Assembly (NCBI GenBank): GCA_902511005.1
Contig: CABXDN010000009.1
Span: forward strand, 1-46,962
Direction of reading: 5' to 3'
DNA length: 46,962 nt
From: an uncultured Candidatus Poseidoniales archaeon
Lineage (GTDB): Archaea > Thermoplasmatota > Poseidoniia > Poseidoniales > Thalassarchaeaceae
A program made the translations under genes and the position numbers. The notes beneath the pieces are model-generated. The model had not been told where the DNA came from, did no database searches, and saw nothing but the letters and a program-made list of their open reading frames with translations. Positions 16,888 through 25,564 of the stretch are shown here, piece by piece. Position 1 is the first letter of the stretch; the number at the start of each line of letters is the position of its first letter.

Positions 16888-18168
16888 TCAATAGACGTCT
16901 CGTAAGTAACGCTTTTCCTTTTTCATCATACTTTCTTCAACGAAAGATTTGGCATCTTCTTGACTCATCTCACCATGCTCAGAGCAAATATCAATCAATG
17001 TTTGGTGTACATCTTTAGCCATTCGAGATTTATCACCACACACATAGAAATATCCACCGGCATGAATCCAATCCCATATCTCTGAACCATTTTTCCTCAT
17101 TAAATGCTGGACATACACTTTCTCAGAACCATCTCGCGACCAAGCGAGATCATGTTTATCCAGTATCCCTCGATCTTTCCAATCGTCCATTTCTTCCTTG
17201 TAGTAATACTCGCCTTCCTCAGTCCAGTCTCCGAAGAATAACCAATTTCGTCCGCTGTCACCATTCAAATCTCTTTGCTGTAAAAAAGCCCTAAATGGGG
17301 CTATTCCAGTACCAGGCCCCACCATAATACAATCGACATCGCCATTTTCGGGTAAGATAAATGACCTAGTGGGAGACATAAATACGCCAATTGGAGTTTC
17401 TTCAACTATACACCTATCTGATAGATAGCCCGTAGTTAATCCTGCTTTATTTCTTTCATGGTAGCTATAACGTACAATCCCTACAGTTAAATGAACTGTT
17501 CCAGGTTCAAACTCAGGGCTGCTGGCTATAGAATAAAGTCTAGGCTTTAATCGATCCATACCATCAATAAATTCTTGAGGAGTGAATGAAACATTACTGA
17601 AATCTCTAAGAGTGTCAATATAATCTCTAGTCCACATATAATCTTCCATTGATTTCGGATCAGAAGTTAATTTATTCCAAAGTTCTTCTGCAGGATCATT
17701 TGGAGAAATAATCTCAGAATAACCCGATGGCAAATCATCTTCGTTCCCTGAGCCATTCCAACTCATAACAGTCGAACCATCTGATGTTGAAACTCTATCT
17801 CGACTAACTATTCTGATTTCAATAGGTCCATCACCTGAAACTACCCTCGAACCAAGACCTTCAATCCATTTTTTTGAAACTCTATGCACCTCATATCTCG
17901 TAGATAATGCTTCATGTAGACTACAAACACCTAGATTAGTCTCTACTTGCTCATCTCCAGTGAAACCTCCCAAAGAGAGAAGATCAGCCACTATTTCAGG
18001 GGGACAAATGGGTATTACGCCCAGCGCATCACCTGCCTTGTATTCCAAGCCTGAATCGCCTAGATCGAATACTATGTGGCGAGTTTCTTTACCTGAACCT
18101 TCTCCATTAAGAATGTAGTTCTCAGTTAATTTAGATGTATAGGGGTTTTTTGCGTTCCAGTCAGTCAT
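16888..18168 (-). CDS. NADPH flavoprotein reductase, CysJ/CPR-type FAD and NAD domains without flavodoxin
   Basis: This 426-residue protein matches the FAD-binding, connecting and NADP-binding parts of diflavin reductases (sulfite reductase flavoprotein, cytochrome P450 reductase). Visible blocks are YKAGDALGVIP, PRLYSIASSPE for FAD, GLTTGYLSDR, GPGTGIAPFRAFLQQRD for the pyridine nucleotide, and YFYVCGDKSRMAKDV, with a C-terminal aromatic Tyr426 that could stack on FAD. The N-terminal FMN/flavodoxin domain is missing, so electrons must pass to a separate carrier such as a flavodoxin or ferredoxin. No sulfite reductase hemoprotein gene is nearby. Confidence 0.88.
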   Translation of the reverse strand: MTDWNAKNPYTSKLTENYILNGEGSGKETRHIVFDLGDSGLEYKAGDALGVIPICPPEIVADLLSLGGFTGDEQVETNLGVCSLHEALSTRYEVHRVSKKWIEGLGSRVVSGDGPIEIRIVSRDRVSTSDGSTVMSWNGSGNEDDLPSGYSEIISPNDPAEELWNKLTSDPKSMEDYMWTRDYIDTLRDFSNVSFTPQEFIDGMDRLKPRLYSIASSPEFEPGTVHLTVGIVRYSYHERNKAGLTTGYLSDRCIVEETPIGVFMSPTRSFILPENGDVDCIMVGPGTGIAPFRAFLQQRDLNGDSGRNWLFFGDWTEEGEYYYKEEMDDWKDRGILDKHDLAWSRDGSEKVYVQHLMRKNGSEIWDWIHAGGYFYVCGDKSRMAKDVHQTLIDICSEHGEMSQEDAKSFVEESMMKKEKRYLRDVY

Positions 18169-18291
18169 TATAACACCTCAACTATTATACTGTCCGAGTT
18201 GAAACCTGTTTATGAATAGATGCTGAAGAAGAGTAGTGTTAGGTCACCTTCAGAGCGATTAAGTCAAGTCTGAGATACCTAGTCGACAACT

Positions 18292-19095
18292 ATGGGTCGC
18301 ATCGACTTCCTAGGCACTGGCAATGCCTTTACGCCTTTCGGGAGATTGCATGCATTAGCATTGATAGATCAAAAAATTATGATTGATACGCCTCCATCAC
18401 TCATACCTCAACTTCGAAAATATGGGATTAGTACTTCTAAAATTAGTCATTTATTATTTACACATTGGCACGCAGATCATACATTTGGATTCCCATTCTT
18501 CTTACTGGAAAGAAAATATATTTCTGATACTAAGAATGAACAAGAACTGAATATTTATCTGAGGCCCGGAGGTAAAGAATTCCTGACTAATCTATGCAAT
18601 ATGGGGTTTCCAGGAAGTTTAGAAAATGATATTGATAAAATAGCTAATTGGAATGAAATTGAGGAAACTAAACTTGCAGGAACTGACTGGGAATTCGAAA
18701 GATTTCCTGTCTGTCATACTCCTGAAACTGATCCACACGGCTATGAATTAAAACATAAAAGTAAGTTTACAGTACTACATTGTGGAGATTCAGGACCTTG
18801 TGAAGAAATTGAAAAAAGAACAGGAAATGCTAATGTCATCATCTTAGAAATGGGGATGCCGGACATAGGAGATTTCCCTTATCATTACACACCCAAAGAC
18901 GTGAAAGACTTCTCTCAAAGAAATCCTGATAAAATGATTCTAGTCACTCATAATTATGCAAGCTCGAAAAATAATCTCGAAGGTTTTCCAATACCTGATT
19001 TACCAGAAAATACTCATCAACTAGAAGATGGTGATGCAATAACATTTGATGAAAATGGGTCGGTCAGATTGTTAAAAAATAGCGAAAGAAAATAA
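18292..19095 (+). CDS. MBL-fold metallo-hydrolase (RNase Z-like)
   Basis: The di-metal motif THWHADH (His58, His60, Asp62, His63) is intact. It is followed by FPVCHTPETDPHGYELKH, LHCGDSGP and LVTHNYAS, giving all the ligands expected of an RNase Z-type beta-lactamase fold. The length of 267 residues and lack of the long exosite arm of true tRNase Z leave the substrate open. RNA 3' processing, phosphodiesters or small esters are all possible. It is divergent from the flavoprotein reductase and is the last gene before the AT-rich gap upstream of orc1. Confidence 0.8.
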   Translation: MGRIDFLGTGNAFTPFGRLHALALIDQKIMIDTPPSLIPQLRKYGISTSKISHLLFTHWHADHTFGFPFFLLERKYISDTKNEQELNIYLRPGGKEFLTNLCNMGFPGSLENDIDKIANWNEIEETKLAGTDWEFERFPVCHTPETDPHGYELKHKSKFTVLHCGDSGPCEEIEKRTGNANVIILEMGMPDIGDFPYHYTPKDVKDFSQRNPDKMILVTHNYASSKNNLEGFPIPDLPENTHQLEDGDAITFDENGSVRLLKNSERK

Positions 19096-19484
19096 CTTCA
19101 GTTATATACAATAAAAAAAATATCGTTTGAAATCGATAGAAGATTATCTAAAAAATTAAATTCAAGAAGCCCATAGAAGGAATTTGTTTTTCTAGAAAAA
19201 AATGATTATGGAATCAAACATTTATTACATATGCCATAATCGTTTAAGGTGTTGAAAAAAGATATAAAACAAGGCACTGAATAAGTGTTAATAGCAAAAA
19301 ATTAACAATAAATACACTTTACTATTAACCCTACAGGAGGAATAAAATCTAGGCCTAACCTCACCTTAGTTTGGAATCACTTATTACCTCGGAGCGTCTC
19401 GTCAAGAATCCCCGTTGTTCTAGCGACCTTCTCTGAGTATGGTAAAAGAACACGAGAGATAACATAATACATTGGTGATAAAAA
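19096..19484. other. AT-rich intergenic region upstream of orc1/cdc6, candidate replication origin
   Basis: This 389-base gap has no convincing gene. It contains a 14-base palindrome TTTTTCTAGAAAAA (19187-19200), a TATA-like GATATAAAAC (19261-19270), and an 8-bp inverted repeat GTTAATAG/CTATTAAC (19287-19294 and 19322-19329). A strong AGGAGG at 19336-19341 has no start codon after it. A partly repeated GGAATCA...TTATTAC phrase appears near 19210 and 19372. Archaeal origins commonly lie just upstream of orc1/cdc6 in AT-rich DNA. No canonical ORB element with its G-string was recognised, so this is a positional proposal. Confidence 0.4.
19261..19270 (+). promoter_or_regulatory. Candidate TATA box in the orc1 upstream region
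   Basis: GATATAAAAC preceded by GAAAAAA resembles an archaeal BRE-TATA pair. A start about 25 bases downstream would give a leader of roughly 190 bases before the Orc1 ATG, or a separate small transcript. Judged by eye only. Confidence 0.3.
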
Positions 19485-20723
19485 ATGAAGGGAAATATTT
19501 TCGAGAAAATTCTCGGACAAGATTCTCTTTTCATAGATCGTAAAGCATTTGATCACGCTTTCGAACCTAATAATCTGCCTCACAGAGAACAAGAAGTTGA
19601 TTCGTTAGTAAGGAATCTGGTTGACGCATTAAATGGCCATATTCCCTCTAATATGATACTTTATGGCGTTCCGGGTTCTGGTAAAACGGTGGTGACAAGA
19701 TTTGTTCTAGGTCAATTACTTGAGAAAGGAAGACAGATGGGGCAACCAGTCCAAACCTACGAAGTAAACTGTAGAAATGTTGACACTAAGTATAGAGTGG
19801 TTCAGACTCTTGCCAGTCAACTTAAGCAACGTGGAGATCAACTTATCCCATTCACAGGTTGGCCAACAGATAGGGTTCTGGAGACGCTCATAGAAAGAAT
19901 GGATAGAGTGGGAGGAGTACACATCTTAGTTTTAGATGAGATTGATAATCTAGTCGCTAAGGCTGGTTCAGGTTTACTTTATAGTTTGACTAACTTAAAT
20001 ACGATATTAAAAAATGCTCGTTGTTGTATTATTGGCATTAGTAATGATTTGAATTTCACACAAGAATTAGATCCGCGTGTTAGTTCAAGATTAAGTCAAG
20101 AAGATATTGTTTTCCATCCATATGGAGCTCAAGAAATTCAGGACATATTACAAGAAAGAGCTCGTATGGGACTGAAGATTGATTCTTTAGAAGGGGGGGT
20201 GATTCCATTATGTTCTGCTCTAGCAGCACAAGAACACGGAGATGCGAGAAGAGCTTTGGATTTATTGAGAATTTCAGTACAGAAAGCCGAACAAAGATCT
20301 CAAACTAAAGTTGATCCAAAGCATGTTCGTTTAGCTCAATCTCAACTTGAACATGACCAAGTAACACCTGTTCTGAGAACTCTACCTCTACATCAAAAGT
20401 TAGTATTGTTTTGTATAATAATAAATGAAGAAAATGGAACCAGAAATATATCTACGGGAGAAATTGTCAGAACATATTCTCAAGCATGCATGAAAATAAG
20501 TATTGAACCTCTAACACCAAGAAGAATTTCGACTCTAATCAATGAATTGGATACTCTTGGATTGATTATGGCCAGAAATGTCAGTAAGGGCCGAGGTGGG
20601 CGTAGTAAAGAAGTAAACTCTGCTATACCTAAAACTATAGATTCAATTAAAATTTTAAGTCTTAATGACCCTCAAATAGAAGATGCTGCTCAAGGAAAAT
20701 ATATGCTACAAAGTAGACTTTAA
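19485..20723 (+). CDS. orc1: Orc1/Cdc6 replication initiator
   Basis: This is an AAA+ ATPase that binds the archaeal origin and loads MCM helicase. The N-terminus has PNNLPHREQEVDSL, typical of the family. Walker A is GVPGSGKT (61-68) and Walker B is LVLDEID (Asp151-Glu152). Sensor 1 lies in IIGISNDLNF and sensor 2 in HGDARRALDLLR. Residues from about 305 form the C-terminal winged helix that contacts DNA. The length of 412 residues is normal. A long AT-rich gap lies directly upstream, and a small membrane protein follows 14 bases downstream. Confidence 0.95.
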   Translation: MKGNIFEKILGQDSLFIDRKAFDHAFEPNNLPHREQEVDSLVRNLVDALNGHIPSNMILYGVPGSGKTVVTRFVLGQLLEKGRQMGQPVQTYEVNCRNVDTKYRVVQTLASQLKQRGDQLIPFTGWPTDRVLETLIERMDRVGGVHILVLDEIDNLVAKAGSGLLYSLTNLNTILKNARCCIIGISNDLNFTQELDPRVSSRLSQEDIVFHPYGAQEIQDILQERARMGLKIDSLEGGVIPLCSALAAQEHGDARRALDLLRISVQKAEQRSQTKVDPKHVRLAQSQLEHDQVTPVLRTLPLHQKLVLFCIIINEENGTRNISTGEIVRTYSQACMKISIEPLTPRRISTLINELDTLGLIMARNVSKGRGGRSKEVNSAIPKTIDSIKILSLNDPQIEDAAQGKYMLQSRL

Positions 20724-20737
20724 GTTTCATACCATCG

Positions 20738-21328
20738 ATGAAAGCGTTAAACCAAAAGGGCAGGTCGCCGATTGTGATAAACATGACTCAGACAGACTGG
20801 AATGAGACACTGACAAAACCAAGTAACATGGTTTCAACTGCTGCAGTGATGGTAGGTATTTGGGTGATAATACTATCAATTGTGAATATATTTGAGGGTG
20901 CCTATTCGCCCGGTTACAAGGTCACTTGGCTGGGTTTCCTAGGATTATCCGGAGATGCCTTTGTTGCAAATGATACTGGTTTTGTTATTGATGATGCGAT
21001 ATTTGCAATATTTGGAATTGCCTTAATTGGAGTTGGCGATTATGGCATGAAGAAAGCAAATACTGAGGTAGATGAGGGAGGGAATGTCTCTTCAAAAGGC
21101 GCTATATCTTGGATTTTAGATTTACCAAAAAGTGATTTTGTAAAAAATATTATCAAAGCAGAGAATGTCAAAGGAGCTGTTTCAAGTTGGCTTGTGATTA
21201 TAGGAATATTATTTTACATTGTTTGGAGTATAAAAAATACCACATGGGTCGACCCTGGTGTTTATTCTGTAATGATTTCATTTGTAGCATTCGGATTAGC
21301 TTTGAATATAAATTCAAAAGTCGAATGA
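20738..21328 (+). CDS. Multi-pass membrane protein, unknown function
   Basis: A 196-residue protein with about four hydrophobic segments (roughly residues 33-52, 82-103, 148-166 and 172-190) and an acidic central loop (NTEVDEGGNVSSKG). I recognise no family. A second in-frame ATG at 20783 would remove a basic 15-residue leader and may be the true start, since no Shine-Dalgarno sequence supports either. It follows orc1 by 14 bases on the same strand, so it may share its transcript. Confidence 0.65.
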   Translation: MKALNQKGRSPIVINMTQTDWNETLTKPSNMVSTAAVMVGIWVIILSIVNIFEGAYSPGYKVTWLGFLGLSGDAFVANDTGFVIDDAIFAIFGIALIGVGDYGMKKANTEVDEGGNVSSKGAISWILDLPKSDFVKNIIKAENVKGAVSSWLVIIGILFYIVWSIKNTTWVDPGVYSVMISFVAFGLALNINSKVE

Positions 21329-21335
21329 CGAAACT

Positions 21336-22352
21336 TTATCTTTTCTCAAAAAGATTAATCAAACTCTGACAACGAGATTTGGAATCTAAGCCAGTAATCC
21401 TTAGGACAACTCCTTGATCAGGTTGACCGTATAGTATGGCTGTATTCATTGGAGCCAGTAAATGTAATAAAAGAGGCGATAAATCTTCTTCACCATCAAC
21501 TATGATTAGAGTCTTGAGGCGATTGATAGTCCAATTATCAATAGCGATTTTACAAGATTCGAATAATGAACTAGTTAGCATACCAGGAGGGTTCTGGCAT
21601 TCAATTACACAATCATATAATGATTGATCTATTTCACTAAATCCTTCCCATACCACACGCTTTGTTTTTTCATCTATTAGAGCAATATTAGCAATATTAT
21701 CTACATCCTGTAATGATTTTACGGTTACGTCACCGACTCCAATTATTGGAGAATTATTTTCTACGATTGAATCTAATGCTTTTTTTATAGCAATAGAATG
21801 ATCAGATTCAGGGCCCTTGAATAAAGTACCAAAAGGTTCTTTCAATAGAATTTCAGCATCTTTAGTTATATGAATATCAGATGAGAATAGGTTTTCATCA
21901 AACCAGTTATTACCAAAAATATCGATGACCCCTTTTCTTATCCTAGTACTAGAAATTATTTTCCCATCTCTAGAAAAAACATGTGGCACCTCAATAATCT
22001 CTAATTCATCTAAATTCCCCATAACTCTAATTTCATTAATTTTGAGGCAATTATGCATAGTTTCACTTGTGCAAAAAATTGTTGATGCATCAACATGGTA
22101 ACTTGCAGCACCGAATTCATCTACTAATTCGTGAAATGTGACTCTAGAATTATCATTATCGGAAAGATTTGATTTGATATTATCGCATCTTTTTTCCCAA
22201 GATTGAACTCGTAAATCTTTCTTCTTGGCAATATTGTCTGAAACAATCCATATCTCTAAATTATTACAATGGGAAAGACCCGTTTCAATCAATTTTCGAT
22301 GACCTATGTGGAAGAATTCGAATGTCCCTCCCACGAGTCCGAGGCTCTCCAT
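21336..22352 (-). CDS. coaD: Fusion of phosphopantetheine adenylyltransferase and GTP-dependent dephospho-CoA kinase
   Basis: Residues 1-155 are an archaeal PPAT: LGLVGGTFEFFHIGHRKL with the H15-x-G-H18 nucleotidyl-transferase motif and a ISSTRIRKG block at 133-141. Residues 171-330 match the DUF359 dephospho-CoA kinase: GVGDVTVKSL, IALIDEKTKR, IIVDGEEDL and ILYGQPDQGVV. One polypeptide would thus turn 4'-phosphopantetheine into dephospho-CoA with ATP and then into CoA with GTP, the last two steps of CoA synthesis. I chose the ATG at 22352, preceded by GGAGAG, over the one seven codons upstream at 22373. It is convergent with the Orc1-linked membrane gene, seven bases away. Confidence 0.88.
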   Translation of the reverse strand: MESLGLVGGTFEFFHIGHRKLIETGLSHCNNLEIWIVSDNIAKKKDLRVQSWEKRCDNIKSNLSDNDNSRVTFHELVDEFGAASYHVDASTIFCTSETMHNCLKINEIRVMGNLDELEIIEVPHVFSRDGKIISSTRIRKGVIDIFGNNWFDENLFSSDIHITKDAEILLKEPFGTLFKGPESDHSIAIKKALDSIVENNSPIIGVGDVTVKSLQDVDNIANIALIDEKTKRVVWEGFSEIDQSLYDCVIECQNPPGMLTSSLFESCKIAIDNWTINRLKTLIIVDGEEDLSPLLLHLLAPMNTAILYGQPDQGVVLRITGLDSKSRCQSLINLFEKR

Positions 22353-22384
22353 TGACTCTCCAACTATACACATATGACTTGAGA

Positions 22385-22740
22385 ACTACGGAAGTAAAGT
22401 GTGCCCCGGAGTGTAACGGAGCCTTTCACTGCACTTTCATGCTCTGACTCCTGACCCCACCCCAGGACGTATGTTGGATTGTGGGGTAGTCCCTAGAATC
22501 ATCCCTTTCGGTCAACAGGGGACCTTACACAATCCATACCGTCTGTATTGCGCCAGAGGTCATCCTGAAAGGAATAATCTCTTCAATTATTACACAATAA
22601 GTCACTCTGGTCTTCGACAGACGGAGACCCATATCTGTGGTACCGAGTTTCATCCTATTACCTCCGGCTGGGGGTTTTGTCAACTCGGTGTTGCCAGTTG
22701 GGCAGGTTTATGTGACCAACTCCCATTGAATAACTCATCG
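22385..22740. ncRNA. Candidate structured non-coding RNA of unknown class (strand not settled)
   Basis: This gap of about 400 bases is far GC-richer than its surroundings and carries several perfect nested or adjacent helices. They are GGATTGTG (22476-22483) with CACAATCC (22528-22535), CCGTCTGT (22539-22546) with ACAGACGG (22617-22624), inner CCAGAG/CTCTGG (22553-22558 and 22605-22610), ACCGAGTT (22642-22649) with AACTCGGT (22682-22689), and AGTTGG/CCAACT (22696-22701 and 22716-22721). An AT-rich stretch with a TATA-like palindrome AATAATATTATT (22758-22769) flanks the right side, which favours minus-strand transcription towards coaD. I found no SRP (GGAAGG..GCAGC), RNase P (GAGGAAAGTCC) or 5S signatures on either strand. 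Confidence 0.5.
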
Positions 22741-22778
22741 TTTCATTAAAAATCAAAAATAATATTATTAAATTCTAA

Positions 22779-25409
22779 TTATAGATTTATTGAAGCCATA
22801 TTTTCTGAGAAACCAGTCTTCCTAGAAAGTAATCTTTCGCCAATCTCTGCATTCCCATCAAAGGCCGCCTTTGGAGATATATCTGGCCATTTATTTAGAG
22901 GTTGAGCAAGCCAACCAGAAAGAAGATGTGTTCTACCAGGATTTGGAGGAACATTTCGAATTGAAGATTCAATTGCATCCAAAAGATCTAACAGAGAATT
23001 TGCTGATTCAGGTAGCCCCTTTCTTTCTTGCCGCCTTCTGAGTTTACGAATTAATAGAGAATGAATTTCTGGATTAAATCCGGGGTGTGAAAAATCTCCA
23101 AGACCAGGTGCATTGCCTAATTCACCAGACGGTCTCAATACAAGTGCAATCCAGGGTTTAGGATTTGTTAACAACCATTCAGTTAGAGAATCATCATTTA
23201 GGAATCTTAAAAGTATTTCAGAGGATAAATGTGCCCACCAATCATAAGGTAACCTCTCGATTATTAGATTGATTTCTTCATAATTCAATTCTTTATTCTC
23301 AATTGTATGGCTAACTAATGTCGACCAAATCTTAAGATCATGATTACTGGACAAATGTTGACCTTTGAGTAAAATTCTTTTTATTACTTCAGGAAATTCA
23401 TCATTTTGGCCTCTTTGAGTAGAATATAACCAAGAAACTCCCTTAAGTGCATTAAGAGAATTTTTAGGTGGAGATGCTAACCAAGCTTGTAATGACCATT
23501 CGGTTAAATCATCATGTAAATAGTCAGGAATCCAAGCAGCATTTGCTAGGAATTGTGCAGCTACCCAAGCAGTGCCACTAGAGGCATCGATGGAATCCAC
23601 TGCAGGTCTAGTCCGAATTATCGTCTCTCGCTCTTCTCTTATTTTTCTCTCTAATTTTTCTGCAAAATAATCAAGTATTTCTTCGGTGGCCTCATCAGCA
23701 AGTTCAGCTAGTTTATCAAGAGGGATATGGTCGATATCGAATAAAATTAACCATTCTACTGAGATTCTATTTTTCAGACGTTGCCATCTAGGCCATCTGG
23801 TATGCTTGGGAGATGCTATCCATGCGGCAATTGGATATCGGGATTCCATTTGATTAGCCCATTCTTCATTACCACTGGGGAATTGCGAAATAGCAGAGTG
23901 GACCATAGAAAGATATCCTGACTCTAGTTCTTCAGATTCATATTCATGAAAACTACTAATTCCAAGTATTCCCCAAGGAGTTATTTCTTTAGGAATTAAA
24001 CTATCACTAATTGGTAAGTTATTAGGTATATTATTTACCAACTTTAATGGAATTATCTCTCCGGAAGATGTTTGAAGTCTTAACCACGGCAAAGGTCTTA
24101 GATAGTCAGGGTAAAGAAGATTCAAAGAATTTGTTGATGATGAGATATTATCTTTGATAAGTACTCTCAGCTTTGGATGTATAATTGCTAATGATTGTAT
24201 CTCACTAGATATATCATCATCAAGCTCTAAGACCAATGGTGGCCTCTCATCTGAAGATATAACCCAACTAACTAACGATTCTACCGCATATTTACCTAAA
24301 CCTCTGATATCAAGCTTCCTTATTGATTCTTCATCGGTTGTGAATATTGTATTACTCCAGTCTCTTCTAAACTTACGCCAAGTAGAATCATCCGTTCGAA
24401 CTTTCCTTGTGGACATTATTCGATCGCTTAATGATTGTACTCTTTTCTTTAATTCAGATTTAGGTAACCTAGGGTGAGCTTTCATTATCCAAAACTTAAG
24501 AGCAGATAGAGGATAATGGTCACTTTCAAGATTTAATCCGCCTAAATCTGCAATAATTAGGGAATTAATCCGAGCAGTCCTTAGAAGCATTGTTTTTGAT
24601 AGGCTATCTGGTAGAATGGCAATTAAAGGTACTTTCGGCCTTATTTCTTGACTGAGTTCATGGCATTCCCCCAATGTCCATTCTCCTCGATGAAATGTAT
24701 TTTCGTTCAATGGTGGATTTTGTCTAACCTTAGGCAAGTCAAACCAGGTCCCTATGGTCATCGCAATCGGATTCTTTACATCTATCAAACTAGCTCTAAT
24801 TATCCCAATAATTGACCTTTGAGAAGAATATGTTTCAATTTTTTCTGGATCATTTGAAAGAGAAGGAGGAGATGTAGGAGTCATTGATTGCAAGTCGAAC
24901 CATCGGGGATTCCTTTCTTTGAAAATAGCCCAGTTCCACCTTACCCCTTCATTTCCAATGGAATCAGGATTGATAATATCAAGTTGAGGTGGCCTATCAG
25001 GAATTAATATCATAGGGGACTTTGGAATTGAAGATAATCCAATCAATATGTTACTTCCATCTTTGTCTAAGATACAGAACTTATCTATTTCAGAAGGCAA
25101 AGGTAGGGCCTCAATTGCTCGAGATCTCTCATCAGAACGAATTCTATCCCAACCTAAATCTGTCAAATGTAAATATGCGCCACGGCTCCCTGCAGTTAAG
25201 TCACTAGAGACTAGTCCATCGTTTCTGAGTCTTCTTAATTCAGCTGATGCATGAGGGATTTGGAGTCCTATATCTCTAGCTAAAGAACTGACGGTCTCTC
25301 CACCTTCAGATAGTCTATTCAAAAGTCTTCTACGATATCGACTACGTATCTTAGTAGGTGTGGAAATAAAACTGGGAACTGTATCAAAACTGCTACCTTC
25401 TGACACCAA
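22779..25409 (-). CDS. Large protein with N-terminal winged-helix domain, unknown function
   Basis: An 876-residue soluble protein. Residues 20-85 form a clear ArsR/MarR-like winged helix: YRRRLLNRLSEGGETVSSLA, HASAELRRLRNDGLV, and a wing followed by YLHLTDLGWDRI. The remainder, about 790 residues, has no motif I recognise. It is Trp- and Leu-rich with repeated 'W..W' and 'P...W' phrases towards the C-terminus, and one helical segment (residues about 570-610, rich in Glu/Arg) could be coiled-coil. No membrane segments or ATPase motifs were seen. The start at 25409 faces a 250-base regulatory-looking gap. Confidence 0.78.
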   Translation of the reverse strand: MVSEGSSFDTVPSFISTPTKIRSRYRRRLLNRLSEGGETVSSLARDIGLQIPHASAELRRLRNDGLVSSDLTAGSRGAYLHLTDLGWDRIRSDERSRAIEALPLPSEIDKFCILDKDGSNILIGLSSIPKSPMILIPDRPPQLDIINPDSIGNEGVRWNWAIFKERNPRWFDLQSMTPTSPPSLSNDPEKIETYSSQRSIIGIIRASLIDVKNPIAMTIGTWFDLPKVRQNPPLNENTFHRGEWTLGECHELSQEIRPKVPLIAILPDSLSKTMLLRTARINSLIIADLGGLNLESDHYPLSALKFWIMKAHPRLPKSELKKRVQSLSDRIMSTRKVRTDDSTWRKFRRDWSNTIFTTDEESIRKLDIRGLGKYAVESLVSWVISSDERPPLVLELDDDISSEIQSLAIIHPKLRVLIKDNISSSTNSLNLLYPDYLRPLPWLRLQTSSGEIIPLKLVNNIPNNLPISDSLIPKEITPWGILGISSFHEYESEELESGYLSMVHSAISQFPSGNEEWANQMESRYPIAAWIASPKHTRWPRWQRLKNRISVEWLILFDIDHIPLDKLAELADEATEEILDYFAEKLERKIREERETIIRTRPAVDSIDASSGTAWVAAQFLANAAWIPDYLHDDLTEWSLQAWLASPPKNSLNALKGVSWLYSTQRGQNDEFPEVIKRILLKGQHLSSNHDLKIWSTLVSHTIENKELNYEEINLIIERLPYDWWAHLSSEILLRFLNDDSLTEWLLTNPKPWIALVLRPSGELGNAPGLGDFSHPGFNPEIHSLLIRKLRRRQERKGLPESANSLLDLLDAIESSIRNVPPNPGRTHLLSGWLAQPLNKWPDISPKAAFDGNAEIGERLLSRKTGFSENMASINL

Positions 25410-25462
25410 TGACCCTCTCCGTAATCAACCACTACAGAACTATGTATTAAATTATGCATTAT

Positions 25463-25564
25463 AGTTACATTAAGTTACATATTTCTAGTGGAAAGATAAT
25501 CACTTTCATTTTAACACCAAAAAATAACATGGAAATTCAATTAATAGTGCAACGATATGTAACT
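25463..25564. promoter_or_regulatory. Repeated AGTTACAT boxes between divergent winged-helix genes
   Basis: AGTTACAT occurs twice in direct orientation at 25463-25470 and 25473-25480, exactly ten bases apart, and once inverted as ATGTAACT at 25557-25564. Helical-turn spacing plus an inverted copy is the usual layout of an operator. The boxes lie between the divergent 876-residue winged-helix gene and the tandem small winged-helix genes, so autoregulation by one of these products is plausible. Confidence 0.4.

Noticed and set aside
22385-22740. SRP RNA, RNase P RNA or 5S rRNA
   Set aside because: The hallmark sequences (GGAAGG with GCAGC, GAGGAAAGTCC, CCGAAC..GGAAG) were not found on either strand, although a covariance scan could still overturn this.
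22471-22749. Open frame of 92 codons inside the structured gap
   Set aside because: The translation has no family-like character, no ribosome-binding site, and the frame runs through perfect helices, so an RNA explains it better.
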